From the NCBI RefSeq assembly GCF_017798205.1, contig NZ_CP060010.1, positions 3,038,001-3,102,000 of the forward strand: 64,000 nucleotides of DNA. The letters are read 5' to 3'. The DNA is from Cognatishimia activa. GTDB lineage: Bacteria; Pseudomonadota; Alphaproteobacteria; Rhodobacterales; Rhodobacteraceae. Shown here in pieces: positions 17,933 to 27,430 of the stretch. Under the pieces are notes generated by a model. It had not been told where the DNA came from. It saw only the letters and a program-made list of their open reading frames with translations, and did not search any database. The position numbers and the translations under genes were made by a program. Within the stretch, counting starts at the first letter, position 1. Each line of letters starts with the position of its first letter.

Positions 17933-17992
17933 GGGGCTTTGCCCCTCGCGCCCTAGGGCGCTCACCCCAGAGTATTTGCTGCAAGATGAAAG
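17933..17992 (+). repeat. dispersed intergenic repeat, copy 2, with hairpins
   Basis: GGGGCTTTGCCCC (17933-17945), the perfect palindrome GCGCCCTAGGGCGC (17948-17961), and then GTATTTGCTGCAAGATGAAAG-like sequence at 17972-17992, a diverged copy of the element at 12848, 28042 and 59811. It lies 40 bp before guaA. Confidence 0.6.
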
Positions 17993-18031
17993 CGGCTTGC
18001 GATTTTTGGGGTTTTGGCATATCCGCCCCCC

Positions 18032-19591
18032 ATGACAGAGACATCCCACGACCGCCTGCTTATTATCGACTTTGGTAGCCAAGTGACGCAGCTGATTGCC
18101 CGTCGTTTGCGCGAGCTGAATGTCTATTGTGAAATCCACCCATATCAGAATGTGACCATGGAAATGGTGCGCGAGATGGCGCCCAAAGCTGTGATCTTTT
18201 CCGGTGGGCCTGATAGTGTAACGCGCGAGGGATCTCCGCGTGCCCCGCAGGAGATTTTCGATCTGGGCGTTCCGATTTTGGGCATCTGTTATGGCCAACA
18301 GGTGATGATGCATCAGCTGGGTGGCAAGGTTGAGTCGGGCCATGGCACGGCAGAGTTCGGGCGCGCCTTTGTGACGCCTCAAAACGAGCTGTCGATTTTG
18401 GAAGGTTGGTTCACCGAGGGTGACGAGCAAGTCTGGATGAGCCACGGCGACCATGTCTCTGAAATTGCTGAGGGTTTTGAAGTCTATGGCACCTCCCCGA
18501 ATGCGCCTTATGCGATCACGGCGGATGTCTCCCGGAACTTCTATGCGGTGCAATTCCACCCCGAGGTGCATCACACGCCGCGCGGGGCGAAGCTTTATGA
18601 AAATTTCGTCAAACTGGCAGGTTTTTCCGGCGATTGGACCATGGGTGCTTATCGCGAAATCATGATCGAGAAGATCCGCGAACAGGTAGGCGACAAAAAG
18701 GTCATTTGTGGTCTTTCAGGCGGGGTCGATAGCTCTGTTGCGGCGGTATTGATCCATGAAGCCATTGGCGATCAACTGACCTGTGTGTTTGTCGATCACG
18801 GGTTGCTGCGCAAAGGTGAGGCCGAAGAGGTCGTCACTATGTTCCGCGACAATTACAATATGCAGTTGATCCACGCGGACGAGCAAGAGTTGTTCCTTGG
18901 CGAGCTGGACGGGCAATCCGATCCGGAAACCAAGCGTAAGATCATTGGCAAGCTGTTCATTGACGTGTTCCAGAAACATGCGGACACGATTGAGGGTGCA
19001 GAGTTCCTTGCCCAAGGCACGCTTTACCCTGATGTCATTGAATCCGTGAGCTTTTCCGGCGGGCCTTCGGTGACCATTAAATCGCACCATAACGTTGGCG
19101 GCTTGCCTGAGAAGATGGGGCTAAAGCTGGTTGAGCCTCTGCGTGAGCTCTTCAAAGACGAGGTCCGTGCTTTGGGCCGTGAGTTGGGCTTGCCTGCGTC
19201 CTTCATTGGACGTCATCCCTTCCCCGGGCCCGGTCTGGCGATCCGCTGTCCCGGCGAAATCACCCGCGAGAAACTGGCGATCCTGCGTGAGGCCGATGCG
19301 ATCTATATCGACCAGATCCGCAAACACGGCCTCTATGATGAGATCTGGCAGGCCTTTGTGGCGATCCTGCCTGTGCGCACAGTCGGCGTGATGGGCGACG
19401 GGCGCACATATGACTACGCCTGCGCGCTGCGCGCGGTGACCTCGGTGGATGGCATGACCGCGGATTACTACCCGTTCAGCCATGAATTCCTTGGCGAAAC
19501 CGCGACGCGGATCATCAACGAAGTCAAAGGCATCAACCGCTGCACCTATGACATCACTTCCAAGCCTCCGGGCACGATTGAATGGGAATAA
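18032..19591 (+). CDS. guaA: GMP synthase (glutamine-hydrolysing)
   Basis: Converts XMP to GMP using glutamine and ATP. 519 residues: class I glutamine amidotransferase (catalytic Cys in LGICYGQQ, His in FHPEVHHTP), ATP pyrophosphatase domain with PP-loop GLSGGVDSS, and the C-terminal dimerisation domain ending KPPGTIEWE. The ATG at 18032 gives [17 protein letters not shown], the family N terminus. The following gene starts within its last codons. Confidence 0.97.
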   Translation: MTETSHDRLLIIDFGSQVTQLIARRLRELNVYCEIHPYQNVTMEMVREMAPKAVIFSGGPDSVTREGSPRAPQEIFDLGVPILGICYGQQVMMHQLGGKVESGHGTAEFGRAFVTPQNELSILEGWFTEGDEQVWMSHGDHVSEIAEGFEVYGTSPNAPYAITADVSRNFYAVQFHPEVHHTPRGAKLYENFVKLAGFSGDWTMGAYREIMIEKIREQVGDKKVICGLSGGVDSSVAAVLIHEAIGDQLTCVFVDHGLLRKGEAEEVVTMFRDNYNMQLIHADEQELFLGELDGQSDPETKRKIIGKLFIDVFQKHADTIEGAEFLAQGTLYPDVIESVSFSGGPSVTIKSHHNVGGLPEKMGLKLVEPLRELFKDEVRALGRELGLPASFIGRHPFPGPGLAIRCPGEITREKLAILREADAIYIDQIRKHGLYDEIWQAFVAILPVRTVGVMGDGRTYDYACALRAVTSVDGMTADYYPFSHEFLGETATRIINEVKGINRCTYDITSKPPGTIEWE

Positions 19592-20229
19592 AGCGCGCGT
19601 TTCTCAAGCTGTTGCGCCTTGGGGTGGTTGTCTATGCAGCCACCCTTTTTGCGGTCATTGGATGGAGTTTTTTGTGGCCCGCGCCTGATTTCTCTGAACT
19701 TCCAAAAGTCGAGACCGTCGTTTGCCTTGGTGCCGGTCACAATAAAGACGGCAGCATCGGGAAATACTCAAACCAAAGAGCGAAAACCTGTTCGGATCTG
19801 ATCCTTGCCGGCAAGGCTCAGCACGTGATTATGACCGGCACGAGCCAAATTGACACCTCCGTGGCCGAGATGATGGCCGATGTGGCGCGCGCTGATGGGG
19901 TGAGCGATGAGGCGATCACCGAAGAGCGCCTTGCCCGTTCCACACTCCAAAACGGTCTGTTCTCAATGCCATTTCTGGACGCCCAAAAGCCCGTTTTTCT
20001 AGTAACCGACAGCTTTCATCTCCCTCGCAGTTGGATCAGCTTTCGCTGGGCTGGCTATGCAGACCTTATCCTTGTCCCTTCCAGCGCACGCGACGGCGAA
20101 AGCTGGGTCTGGCCGCGCCCATGGGCTTTGATGCGCGAACCGCTGGCTATTTGGTTCAATCTGATCCGCGGCGGCCTCTGGACGTTGGCCAATCGTTTTG
20201 GCGTAGAAAACACCGCCTGGCTTATGTAG
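19582..20229 (+). CDS. YdcF/SanA family (DUF218) membrane protein
   Basis: 215 residues: an N-terminal transmembrane segment (about 11-31), then a DUF218 domain with [26 protein letters not shown], and [18 protein letters not shown] (conserved SxHxxR-like active region). Relatives such as SanA/ElyC act in envelope or polysaccharide metabolism, but the substrate is unknown. Its ATG overlaps the guaA stop by ten bases, so it is co-expressed with guaA. Confidence 0.85.
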   Translation: MGIKRAFLKLLRLGVVVYAATLFAVIGWSFLWPAPDFSELPKVETVVCLGAGHNKDGSIGKYSNQRAKTCSDLILAGKAQHVIMTGTSQIDTSVAEMMADVARADGVSDEAITEERLARSTLQNGLFSMPFLDAQKPVFLVTDSFHLPRSWISFRWAGYADLILVPSSARDGESWVWPRPWALMREPLAIWFNLIRGGLWTLANRFGVENTAWLM

Positions 20230-20256
20230 CCTGTGGCCAAAAGCGCAGGACATCTC

Positions 20257-21165
20257 ATGAGCAGCCCAACCCAGCCCCATATCGTGGTTACCGGTGCCAA
20301 TGGCTTTATCGGCACACATGTTATGCACGCTTTGGCCCATGCCGGAGAATATCCGGTGGGGCTGTGCCGCAGGCCGACAAAGGGCCTCGTGCATGGGTTC
20401 GATCTGGAAAACCCAGGCGATTATGCGCAGGTTTTGAAAGGCGCGAAAGCCGTCGTGCATTGTGCCGCCCGTGTGCACGGGCGCGAGGACAAGGCAACCG
20501 AGCTTGCCGACCACATGAAAGCCAATCGCGATGGCACCGCCGATCTTGTCGCGCAGGCAGAGGCCGCTGGGGTTGAGACGTTTATCTTTCTTTCGACCGT
20601 CGCGGTCTATGGGGTGAACGCAAGCAGCACAGTGCTGGATCTAAACCACCCAACCGCGCCCAATACAGCGTATGGCAAAGCCAAACTCGAGGCCGAAGAG
20701 GTTGTTTTCAAAAGCAAAATGCGCGTGGTGATCCTGCGTGTGCCGCAGGTCTATGGCCCTCATGGGCCTGGCCTCTGGGGACGCATGTTGCGTATGGCCA
20801 ATGCGCCTTATCCGTTGCCTTTGGGATTTGTCCGCAACCAGCGCAGCATGATTGCCGTCCAAAATCTGGCCGATTTGATCCGTCATTGTGTTCAATCAGC
20901 CGATGTGCCGTCTTTGATCCTTGCAACGGATCACGCAGACATCAGCACCACGGACATGATGCGCCGCCTGCGCAGAGCCTTTGGGCGCGCGCCGCGTCTA
21001 TTCCCAGCCCCGTTCCCTATTCTGTGGCTGGGGGCCAAGGCCATGCGGCGCTCTTATCTGTATGACACCTACTACCGATCCCTAAGGTTCACCCCGACAG
21101 ACTGCAGCTGGACCCCGCCCCTAAGCCCGGCTGACGCCTTGGCAGCTTGCGCACCAAAACGGTAA
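20257..21165 (+). CDS. NAD-dependent epimerase/dehydratase (extended SDR)
   Basis: 302-residue sugar-nucleotide epimerase/dehydratase-type protein. Rossmann motif VTGANGFIGTH at the N terminus, catalytic Ser-Tyr-Lys region with FLSTVAVYG and YGKAKLEAEE, and RVPQVYGPHGPG. Probably modifies a UDP-sugar for surface polysaccharide. ATG at 20257 with AGGA six bases upstream is preferred to GTG at 20233. It follows the YdcF-like envelope protein by 27 bp. Confidence 0.85.
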   Translation: MSSPTQPHIVVTGANGFIGTHVMHALAHAGEYPVGLCRRPTKGLVHGFDLENPGDYAQVLKGAKAVVHCAARVHGREDKATELADHMKANRDGTADLVAQAEAAGVETFIFLSTVAVYGVNASSTVLDLNHPTAPNTAYGKAKLEAEEVVFKSKMRVVILRVPQVYGPHGPGLWGRMLRMANAPYPLPLGFVRNQRSMIAVQNLADLIRHCVQSADVPSLILATDHADISTTDMMRRLRRAFGRAPRLFPAPFPILWLGAKAMRRSYLYDTYYRSLRFTPTDCSWTPPLSPADALAACAPKR

Positions 21166-21218
21166 TTTTACTTTCCAATTACCGCGGAACCAGACACAGT
21201 CTGCCAACGGAGGACATT

Positions 21219-21554
21219 ATGGGTCGCACCACTCTCGCAGCGCTTTTACTGGCCAGCCCTTTGGCGGCAGAGGATTTTATTTGTTCAGGCACGGCGCCAG
21301 ATTGGTCTTTGACGATCACCGGGTCAGAGGCGATCTTTGACTATCAGCGCAAGAACAGCTTTCAGATCCCCGATACGGCCCGTGCCGAAGGCCAAGACTG
21401 GCCCCGCGCCAAACCCTTGATCGGGGATTTTGACACGGCGGTTGTGATCTTGGATCAGGCCATATGTGAAACCGGTCCGATTTCGGTAGACATCCTCACG
21501 CAACGAGGTCAAACACCCATCCTCTTAACCGGTTGCTGCGAGATCAAAGAATGA
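21219..21554 (+). CDS. small secreted protein, COG3650-like
   Basis: 111 residues. A short signal peptide (about 1-17, ending PLAA) is followed by a domain starting EDFICSGTAPDWSLTI, resembling the GTEPFWSL motif of COG3650 proteins. Four cysteines in the mature part could form disulfides. RBS CGGAGGACATT is excellent and fixes the ATG at 21219. It overlaps the next gene (ATGA). Function unknown. Confidence 0.75.
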   Translation: MGRTTLAALLLASPLAAEDFICSGTAPDWSLTITGSEAIFDYQRKNSFQIPDTARAEGQDWPRAKPLIGDFDTAVVILDQAICETGPISVDILTQRGQTPILLTGCCEIKE

Positions 21555-22426
21555 GTGATAGCCTTAAAGGCGTTTTGTGGATGCTGGGCTCTGTGCTGTC
21601 CTTCACGGCCATGGCCATTGCAGGCCGCGCCGTGAGCACCGAACTTGATACATTCGAGATCATGCTGTTCAGAAGCCTCTTGGGCGTGACAATCATCAGC
21701 CTGATCCTGACCAAAACCAAAGCCTGGGACCAGATCACCGGCCGCGACTTTCACCTGCACTTGGGCCGCAACATCGCGCATTTCACAGGTCAGAACCTGT
21801 GGTTCTTTGCCCTTGCCTCAATCCCCCTCGCACAAGTCTTTGCACTTGAATTCACAACACCGATTTGGGTGATCCTTTTGGCACCGATTTTCCTGAAAGA
21901 ACGGTGGAGCCTTTCGACCCTACTTTGTGCGGCACTTGGATTTCTGGGCATCCTCGCCATTGCCCGCCCCGGCGTGATCCCCATGGGGGTCGGCTTTATC
22001 ACTGCAGCCTGCTCGGCCATTGGCTTTGCGATCACGATGCTCTTCACCAAGCATCTGACGAAGCGCAATTCAACCATCACAATCCTGTTTTATCTGACGT
22101 CCATGCAGGCCGTCTTTGGCCTGATCTGCGCAGGATATGACGGAGACATCACCTTCCCGTCGCTGTCATCTCTGCCCTATGTCATCCTGATCGGCCTCAC
22201 TGGATTGACCGCGCATTGGAGCATAACCAGCGCGCTGCAACTCGCTCCGCCCTCTTTGGTTGCGCCTGTCGATTTCATTCGGTTGCCTTTAATAGCTGTC
22301 GTAGGGGCAGTTTTTTATGGGGAATCCGTCGACAATTGGTTAATTTTGGGGGCTTCGTTGATTTTGGCAGGCAATTACGCGAACATACTGTTGCAATTGC
22401 GCGCCACTCGGACTTCGGCGTCATAA
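21551..22426 (+). CDS. EamA/DMT-family transporter
   Basis: 291-residue inner-membrane protein with about ten hydrophobic helices and the two EamA repeats of the drug/metabolite exporter superfamily. The first repeat begins GVLWMLGSVLSFTAMAIAGR. The substrate cannot be predicted. Its ATGA start overlaps the stop of the small secreted protein, so the two are translationally coupled. Confidence 0.88.
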   Translation: MSDSLKGVLWMLGSVLSFTAMAIAGRAVSTELDTFEIMLFRSLLGVTIISLILTKTKAWDQITGRDFHLHLGRNIAHFTGQNLWFFALASIPLAQVFALEFTTPIWVILLAPIFLKERWSLSTLLCAALGFLGILAIARPGVIPMGVGFITAACSAIGFAITMLFTKHLTKRNSTITILFYLTSMQAVFGLICAGYDGDITFPSLSSLPYVILIGLTGLTAHWSITSALQLAPPSLVAPVDFIRLPLIAVVGAVFYGESVDNWLILGASLILAGNYANILLQLRATRTSAS

Positions 22427-22525
22427 ATTCGACACAACTTGACGTGGTGTCAGCCGTTGACCGAAAAATAATGTTTTCCGTACCTTAGGCGCAGGGAAAT
22501 TAAAATGCGCTTAGGGAGGCGTACA

Positions 22526-23605
22526 ATGATCAAAAAACTTACAGGCGCATTGTCGCTGACGTTGATGGCGACGACAGCCATGGCGGGTGGATTGGAGCGA
22601 TCTAACCAATCGGTTGGCATCATTTTTGAGAGCGGCGATTACGCAGAATTCTCATTCGGAATAGTCCGTCCTAATGTAACCGGCACTCAAAGCCTCGGAG
22701 GCGCGCCCTCCGGAGACATGGCAGGCGATTATTCACCGGTGGCGTTCGGCTTGAAGATGGATGTTACTGAGGATGTAAGTGTCGCGCTGGTAGTGGACTC
22801 GCCTTATGGCGGCGATGTTAGCTATCCAACCGGTACTGGCTACGCCCTCGCTGGAACAACTGCAGATGTGAACTCACAAGCTCTGACAGCGATTGCGCGA
22901 TATCAAATGAACGAGAACTTCAGCGCATATGCTGGTGTCCGTACACAACGCGTAGATGGCGATGTTGCGATTACAGGTGGCTACACGCTAGACGTCTCTC
23001 AAGGATCTGGAACGGGTTACTTGGTCGGCGCAGCCTACGAGATCCCGGAAATCGCATTGCGGGCGTCTTTGACATATAATTCTGCGATTGATCACACACA
23101 ATCGGTTACTGAATCGGGCGTCGGCACCTATAATCTGAGTTTCAAGACACCAAAGTCTTGGCACCTTGAAGCACAAAGTGGCATTGCCGAAGATACATTG
23201 CTTTTCGGTAGCGTTCGTTGGGTGAATTGGTCTGATTTTGCATTGACCCCAACAGGGTTTGCATTGGCCAACGGCGGCGCATCGCTGCTTTCTTATTCAA
23301 ACGATGTGACTACCTATACACTCGGTGTTGGACGTCGCCTCAACGACAATTGGTCAGTTTCCGTCTCAGCGCGTCACGAAAAAGCCGAAGGTGGTTTTTC
23401 GGGTAACTTTGGCCCGAATGATGGTTCAACTGGTCTAACTATCGGAGCGCGCTACACGCAGGATAACATCACAGTTTCAGGTGGCATTAACTACACGTGG
23501 CTTGGTGACACGAACACGGTTCTGAATGCAGCACCCCTCATCACTGGCTCGTTTACAAACAACTACGCAATTGGTGCGGGCCTGAAAGTCGGTGTTCATT
23601 TCTAA
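22526..23605 (+). CDS. OmpP1/FadL-family outer-membrane protein
   Basis: 359 residues: signal peptide (1-19, ending TAMA), then a beta-barrel of the FadL family for uptake of long-chain fatty acids or other hydrophobic compounds, ending with the membrane-targeting phenylalanine (KVGVHF). RBS GGGAGGCGTACA fixes the ATG at 22526. A monocistronic unit with its own terminator. Codons are visibly more A/T-rich than in neighbours (GTT, GAT, TCA, ACA frequent), suggesting recent transfer or high-expression bias. Confidence 0.88.
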   Translation: MIKKLTGALSLTLMATTAMAGGLERSNQSVGIIFESGDYAEFSFGIVRPNVTGTQSLGGAPSGDMAGDYSPVAFGLKMDVTEDVSVALVVDSPYGGDVSYPTGTGYALAGTTADVNSQALTAIARYQMNENFSAYAGVRTQRVDGDVAITGGYTLDVSQGSGTGYLVGAAYEIPEIALRASLTYNSAIDHTQSVTESGVGTYNLSFKTPKSWHLEAQSGIAEDTLLFGSVRWVNWSDFALTPTGFALANGGASLLSYSNDVTTYTLGVGRRLNDNWSVSVSARHEKAEGGFSGNFGPNDGSTGLTIGARYTQDNITVSGGINYTWLGDTNTVLNAAPLITGSFTNNYAIGAGLKVGVHF

Positions 23606-23630
23606 TCCGAGATTCAAAAGTTGAAAATGA

Positions 23631-23659
23631 AACCCCGCCCATCTCGGCGGGGTTTTTTT
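23631..23659 (+). terminator. Rho-independent terminator after the FadL gene
   Basis: Stem AACCCCGCC/GGCGGGGTT with a six-base loop, continuing into a seven-T run. Directly downstream of the FadL-type gene. Confidence 0.92.
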
Positions 23660-23726
23660 CATTTCACCATTTGACGCCCTGCCCGCACACAGCTACCTAA
23701 TTCCAAACAGCAATTTGAGCCGGGCC

Positions 23727-24584
23727 ATGATCTATCAATCCGCTTCCGACTGGCGCAATGCGCCGCATAAACGCGTCACGCTTTTCGCGATGTCTGGCCT
23801 GGGCAAGACCTATGTCTCAAACCTAATGCGCGCGACGGGGGACTGGTTTCACTATTCCGTCGATTACCGCATTGGCACACGCTACATGGGCGAGGCCATC
23901 GTGGATCACGCGAAATCCGAGGCCATGAAGGTCCCGTACCTGCGTGAGCTTTTGCTGAGCGACAGCATCTATATCGGCAACAACATCACCTTCGAGAACC
24001 TCGCACCGCTCTCGGCCTATCTGGGCAAACCCGGAGACCCCGCCAAAGGCGGCGTGCCCTTTGATGAATATATGCGCCGCCAAGAACTGCACCGCGCCTC
24101 CGAGGTGGCCGCGACGCTCGATACCGCGCATTTCATCAAACGCGCTCAGGAGCTTTATGGCTATGGCAATTTCATCTGCGATACGTCCGGCTCGATCTGC
24201 GAGGTCGTAGAGCCAGAGAACCCTGACGACCCTGTCCTAAAGGCTTTGACAGAGCAGACGCTGCTGGTTTGGATCAAGGGCTCTGACGCCCATACCGAAG
24301 AGCTGGTCAAACGCTTTGATCGCGCGCCTAAGCCTATGTATTACCAGCCGAAGTTCCTGCAATCAGCATGGTCGGAATACCTCGCGGAACAGGGCTGCGA
24401 TGAGGATGCTGTGGACCCGAACGCCTTCGTGCGCTGGACCTACGCCCGCGCCCTTGCCGCACGCCAGCCGCGCTATGAGGCCATGTCGAAATGGGGCATC
24501 ACGCTGGCTGGCGAAGATGTCGCCAAGGTCAAATCTGCTGCCGAATTCGAAGCCCTCATCGAAGAGACCCTTGAGCAAGCCTAA
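23727..24584 (+). CDS. P-loop ATPase of unknown role, next to metA
   Basis: 285 residues with a Walker A motif FAMSGLGKTY at residues 20-29. The rest is unfamiliar: SVDYRIGTRYMGEAI, YGNFICDTSGSICEV and a charged C terminus. It resembles kinase-like or nucleotide-binding proteins annotated simply as ATPase. The ATG at 23727 is preferred to TTG at 23715. Only 45 bp separate it from metA, and both read the same way, so a link to methionine metabolism is possible but unproven. Confidence 0.72.
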   Translation: MIYQSASDWRNAPHKRVTLFAMSGLGKTYVSNLMRATGDWFHYSVDYRIGTRYMGEAIVDHAKSEAMKVPYLRELLLSDSIYIGNNITFENLAPLSAYLGKPGDPAKGGVPFDEYMRRQELHRASEVAATLDTAHFIKRAQELYGYGNFICDTSGSICEVVEPENPDDPVLKALTEQTLLVWIKGSDAHTEELVKRFDRAPKPMYYQPKFLQSAWSEYLAEQGCDEDAVDPNAFVRWTYARALAARQPRYEAMSKWGITLAGEDVAKVKSAAEFEALIEETLEQA

Positions 24585-24629
24585 TCTCTGCCTTACATAG
24601 GACCATCCAAGATATAGGAATTTTGTCCA

Positions 24630-25574
24630 ATGCCCATCAAGCTGCCCTCTCACCTGCCTGCCTTTGACGTGCTCTCGCGCGAAGGCGTGATGGTGATGTC
24701 CGAGCGGCAGGCGGCACGACAAGACATCCGCCCTCTGCGCATCGGCCTCTTGAACCTGATGCCGAAAAAGATCCAAACCGAGAACCAATTCGCCCGTCTG
24801 ATCGGCGCGACACCTTTGCAGATCGAGTTTTCACTGATCCGCATGAGCGAGCATCAGACCAAAAACACCGCCGCCGCCCATATGGAAGAATTTTACCGCC
24901 CGTTTTCCGAGGTGAAGGCGACTGGCGAAAAGTTCGACGGCCTGATCATCACCGGCGCGCCGATTGAACATCTGCCGTTTGAGGAGGTCACCTATTGGGA
25001 CGAGCTCTGCGAAGTCTTTGACTGGACCCAGACCCATGTGCATTCGACCTTGGGTGTGTGCTGGGGTGGCATGGCGATGATCTACTATTTCCATGGCGTG
25101 CAAAAACACATTCTGGACGCCAAAGCCTTTGGGTGTTTCCGGCAAAAGAACCTGGCCCCTGCCAGTCATTATTTGCGTGGTTTTTCAGATGATTGCGTCA
25201 TTCCGGTCAGCCGCTGGACCGAGATGAAGCAGGACGAGATCGACACGGTTGATGGGCTACAGACGCTCTTGGGCAACGAGGACACCGGCCCTTGCTTGGT
25301 CGAGGATAAAGCCAAACGTGGCCTCTATATCTTTAACCATTTTGAGTATGACTCAGGCACGCTGAAGCAGGAATATGACCGAGACGTCGCGTCCGGCACG
25401 CCGATAAACGTGCCGAGCAACTATTATCCCGACGATGATCCCAGCCAGGATCCAATGAATCGTTGGCGCAGCCATGCACATTTGCTCTATGGAAATTGGG
25501 TTTCTGAACTATATGAAACCACACCATTTGACATTTCCAAGATCGGAGAGAAGAGCACCGATCTAAGGGGGTAA
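24630..25574 (+). CDS. metA: MetA, predicted homoserine O-acetyltransferase
   Basis: First committed step of methionine synthesis. 314 residues; catalytic Cys144 in LGVCWGGMA aligns with Escherichia coli Cys142. The residue that sets acyl specificity (Gly111 in the succinyl-using E. coli enzyme) is Glu113 here, in [12 protein letters not shown]. In characterised MetA proteins Glu at this site selects acetyl-CoA, so the product is probably O-acetylhomoserine. The 45-bp upstream gap is too short for a SAM-II riboswitch, and none is visible. Confidence 0.92.
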   Translation: MPIKLPSHLPAFDVLSREGVMVMSERQAARQDIRPLRIGLLNLMPKKIQTENQFARLIGATPLQIEFSLIRMSEHQTKNTAAAHMEEFYRPFSEVKATGEKFDGLIITGAPIEHLPFEEVTYWDELCEVFDWTQTHVHSTLGVCWGGMAMIYYFHGVQKHILDAKAFGCFRQKNLAPASHYLRGFSDDCVIPVSRWTEMKQDEIDTVDGLQTLLGNEDTGPCLVEDKAKRGLYIFNHFEYDSGTLKQEYDRDVASGTPINVPSNYYPDDDPSQDPMNRWRSHAHLLYGNWVSELYETTPFDISKIGEKSTDLRG

Positions 25575-25575
25575 T

Positions 25576-26520
25576 ATGCGCATCCTTTTGATCCTTGCGA
25601 TCCTGATTTTGGGGCTGGCGACGCTCACCGTCTGGCGCGCCGCGCGCAATGAGGCACAGGCCCGTATTGACACCCCGCCTTTAGGTGAAATCATCGAGGT
25701 CGATGGCCACGACGTGCATGCTCTGGTCAAAGGCAGCGGTCCTGATCTTGTGCTGATCCACGGCTCTTCCGGCAATATCCGCGACTTTACCCATTCGCTG
25801 GTCGATCAGTTGACGGATCGCTACCGCGTCATCGTGCTGGATCGCCCCGGTCTGGGCTATTCTGATGCGGTCAATCCTAAAGGCGACACGATCTTTGAAC
25901 AGGCCGCGATCTTGCAGAAAGCTGCCGCACAGTTGGGGGCCGACAAACCCATCGTCGTGGGTCAAAGCTATGGTGGCACAGTCGCTTTGGCCTGGGCTGC
26001 GGACCATCCGGACGCGCTTTCTGCCCTCGTGACCCTCGCGGCTCCTGCCGAGCCATGGGACACGCCGCTCGCAAGGCTTTATGAAATCAATTCAAACCCT
26101 TGGCTTAGCTGGGCTGTCTTGCCGGTCATCTCAGCTTGGGTGCCCAACAGCCATGTCCAAAACGTCCTGATAGAGGTTTTCGCGCCGCAACCGGTGCCCG
26201 AGGGATACCTTAACCATTTTGGCAGAATGACCCTGAGCCGCGGTTCGCAAAAAGCCACCGCCCTGCAGCGCAAACGGTTCCTGGACGAGGTACGGACGCT
26301 GAAACCCCGCTATAGTCAGATCTCTGTGCCGACTGAAGTCCTGCACGGCGATGCGGATGATACGGTCAATATCGACCTGCACACGCCGACTTTGCTGAAC
26401 GCAATCGAGGGGGCGCAACTCACCACCCTGCCCGGCATCGGCCATATGCCCCAGCACGTCGCGCAAGAGGCTGTTTTGGACGCAATCGACCGCGCCGCGA
26501 TACACGCCGCATTGCGCTAA
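25576..26520 (+). CDS. alpha/beta hydrolase, membrane-anchored
   Basis: 314 residues with an N-terminal hydrophobic anchor (about 3-20). Alpha/beta hydrolase fold: oxyanion HGSSGN near 62, nucleophile Ser131 in VGQSYGG, acid Asp in HGDADDTV, and a C-terminal His in GIGHMPQH. Substrate unknown. It begins one base after the metA stop and is probably translationally coupled. It is not an obvious homoserine acyltransferase (MetX), although the fold is shared. Confidence 0.85.
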   Translation: MRILLILAILILGLATLTVWRAARNEAQARIDTPPLGEIIEVDGHDVHALVKGSGPDLVLIHGSSGNIRDFTHSLVDQLTDRYRVIVLDRPGLGYSDAVNPKGDTIFEQAAILQKAAAQLGADKPIVVGQSYGGTVALAWAADHPDALSALVTLAAPAEPWDTPLARLYEINSNPWLSWAVLPVISAWVPNSHVQNVLIEVFAPQPVPEGYLNHFGRMTLSRGSQKATALQRKRFLDEVRTLKPRYSQISVPTEVLHGDADDTVNIDLHTPTLLNAIEGAQLTTLPGIGHMPQHVAQEAVLDAIDRAAIHAALR

Positions 26521-26560
26521 GCGCTTGGGATCGCCATATTAATCAAAATGGAGAGATCTC

Positions 26561-27430
26561 ATGCAGCTGCCCTTTGACGGTGCCATCAGCGCCTATCACA
26601 CCGACCTCGCGCCTCAAGAGCTGCGTGACGCCATTGCGCAGGCGGGCAAGAAAGACATCGTGGACACAGGCTATCCATATGCCGAACGTATGGGCCGCAA
26701 GGCCTATGAGGCGCAATACGATGCGCTGCAGATCGAGCTGGTGAAATTGCAAGCCTGGGCCAAGGAAAGCGGCGCACGGATTGCGATTGTCTTTGAGGGG
26801 CGTGATGCAGCGGGCAAAGGCGGCACCATCAAACGGTTTCGCGAAAACCTCAACGCACGGGGCGCGCGCGTGGTGGCGCTCTCCAAACCGACAGAACGCG
26901 AACAGGGCCAATGGTATTTCCAGAGGTATATCAAACACTTGCCCACCTCCGGCGAAATCGTCTTCTTTGATCGCAGCTGGTACAATCGCGGCGTTGTGGA
27001 AAAGGTATTTGGCTTTTGCACGGATGAGCAACGTGAACATTTCTTCACGCAAGTGAACGACTTTGAAAAGATGCTCGAAGACGAAGGCATTATCCTTGTA
27101 AAGTTCTGGCTCAACGTGGGCCGTGCCGAACAACTGCGCCGGTTCTTGTCACGCGAGAGCGATCCGTTGAAACAATGGAAGCTCAGCTGGATCGACGTCG
27201 AAGGCCTTAAGAAATGGGACGACTATACGGCGGCGATTGGAGAGACCCTGACCCGCTCTGACAGCGCCCCTGCCCCCTGGACCGTCATCCGGTCAGACGA
27301 CAAGCGCCGGGCTCGGCTGGCTGCGATCCGCCATGTGCTAAGCCAGATCGACTATGATCGCAAAGACGCCGCCGCTATTGGCGCGCAAGACGACAAAATC
27401 TGCGGAGGCATCGACATCTGGAATGCCTAA
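26561..27430 (+). CDS. ppk2: polyphosphate kinase 2
   Basis: 289-residue PPK2 that transfers phosphate between polyphosphate and nucleotides. Walker [10 protein letters not shown] (80-88), Walker B/lid [17 protein letters not shown], and [16 protein letters not shown], all canonical for class I PPK2. Favoured direction (nucleotide or polyphosphate synthesis) cannot be told from sequence. The following TetR gene overlaps its end by eight bases. Confidence 0.93.
   Translation: MQLPFDGAISAYHTDLAPQELRDAIAQAGKKDIVDTGYPYAERMGRKAYEAQYDALQIELVKLQAWAKESGARIAIVFEGRDAAGKGGTIKRFRENLNARGARVVALSKPTEREQGQWYFQRYIKHLPTSGEIVFFDRSWYNRGVVEKVFGFCTDEQREHFFTQVNDFEKMLEDEGIILVKFWLNVGRAEQLRRFLSRESDPLKQWKLSWIDVEGLKKWDDYTAAIGETLTRSDSAPAPWTVIRSDDKRRARLAAIRHVLSQIDYDRKDAAAIGAQDDKICGGIDIWNA

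Noticed and set aside
17933-17961. Rho-independent terminator before guaA
   Set aside because: Stems are GC-rich but lack T-runs on either strand; it is better described as part of the dispersed repeat.
24585-24629. Possible SAM-II riboswitch upstream of metA
   Set aside because: Only 45 bp are available, and neither the pseudoknot stems nor the conserved loops can be found.
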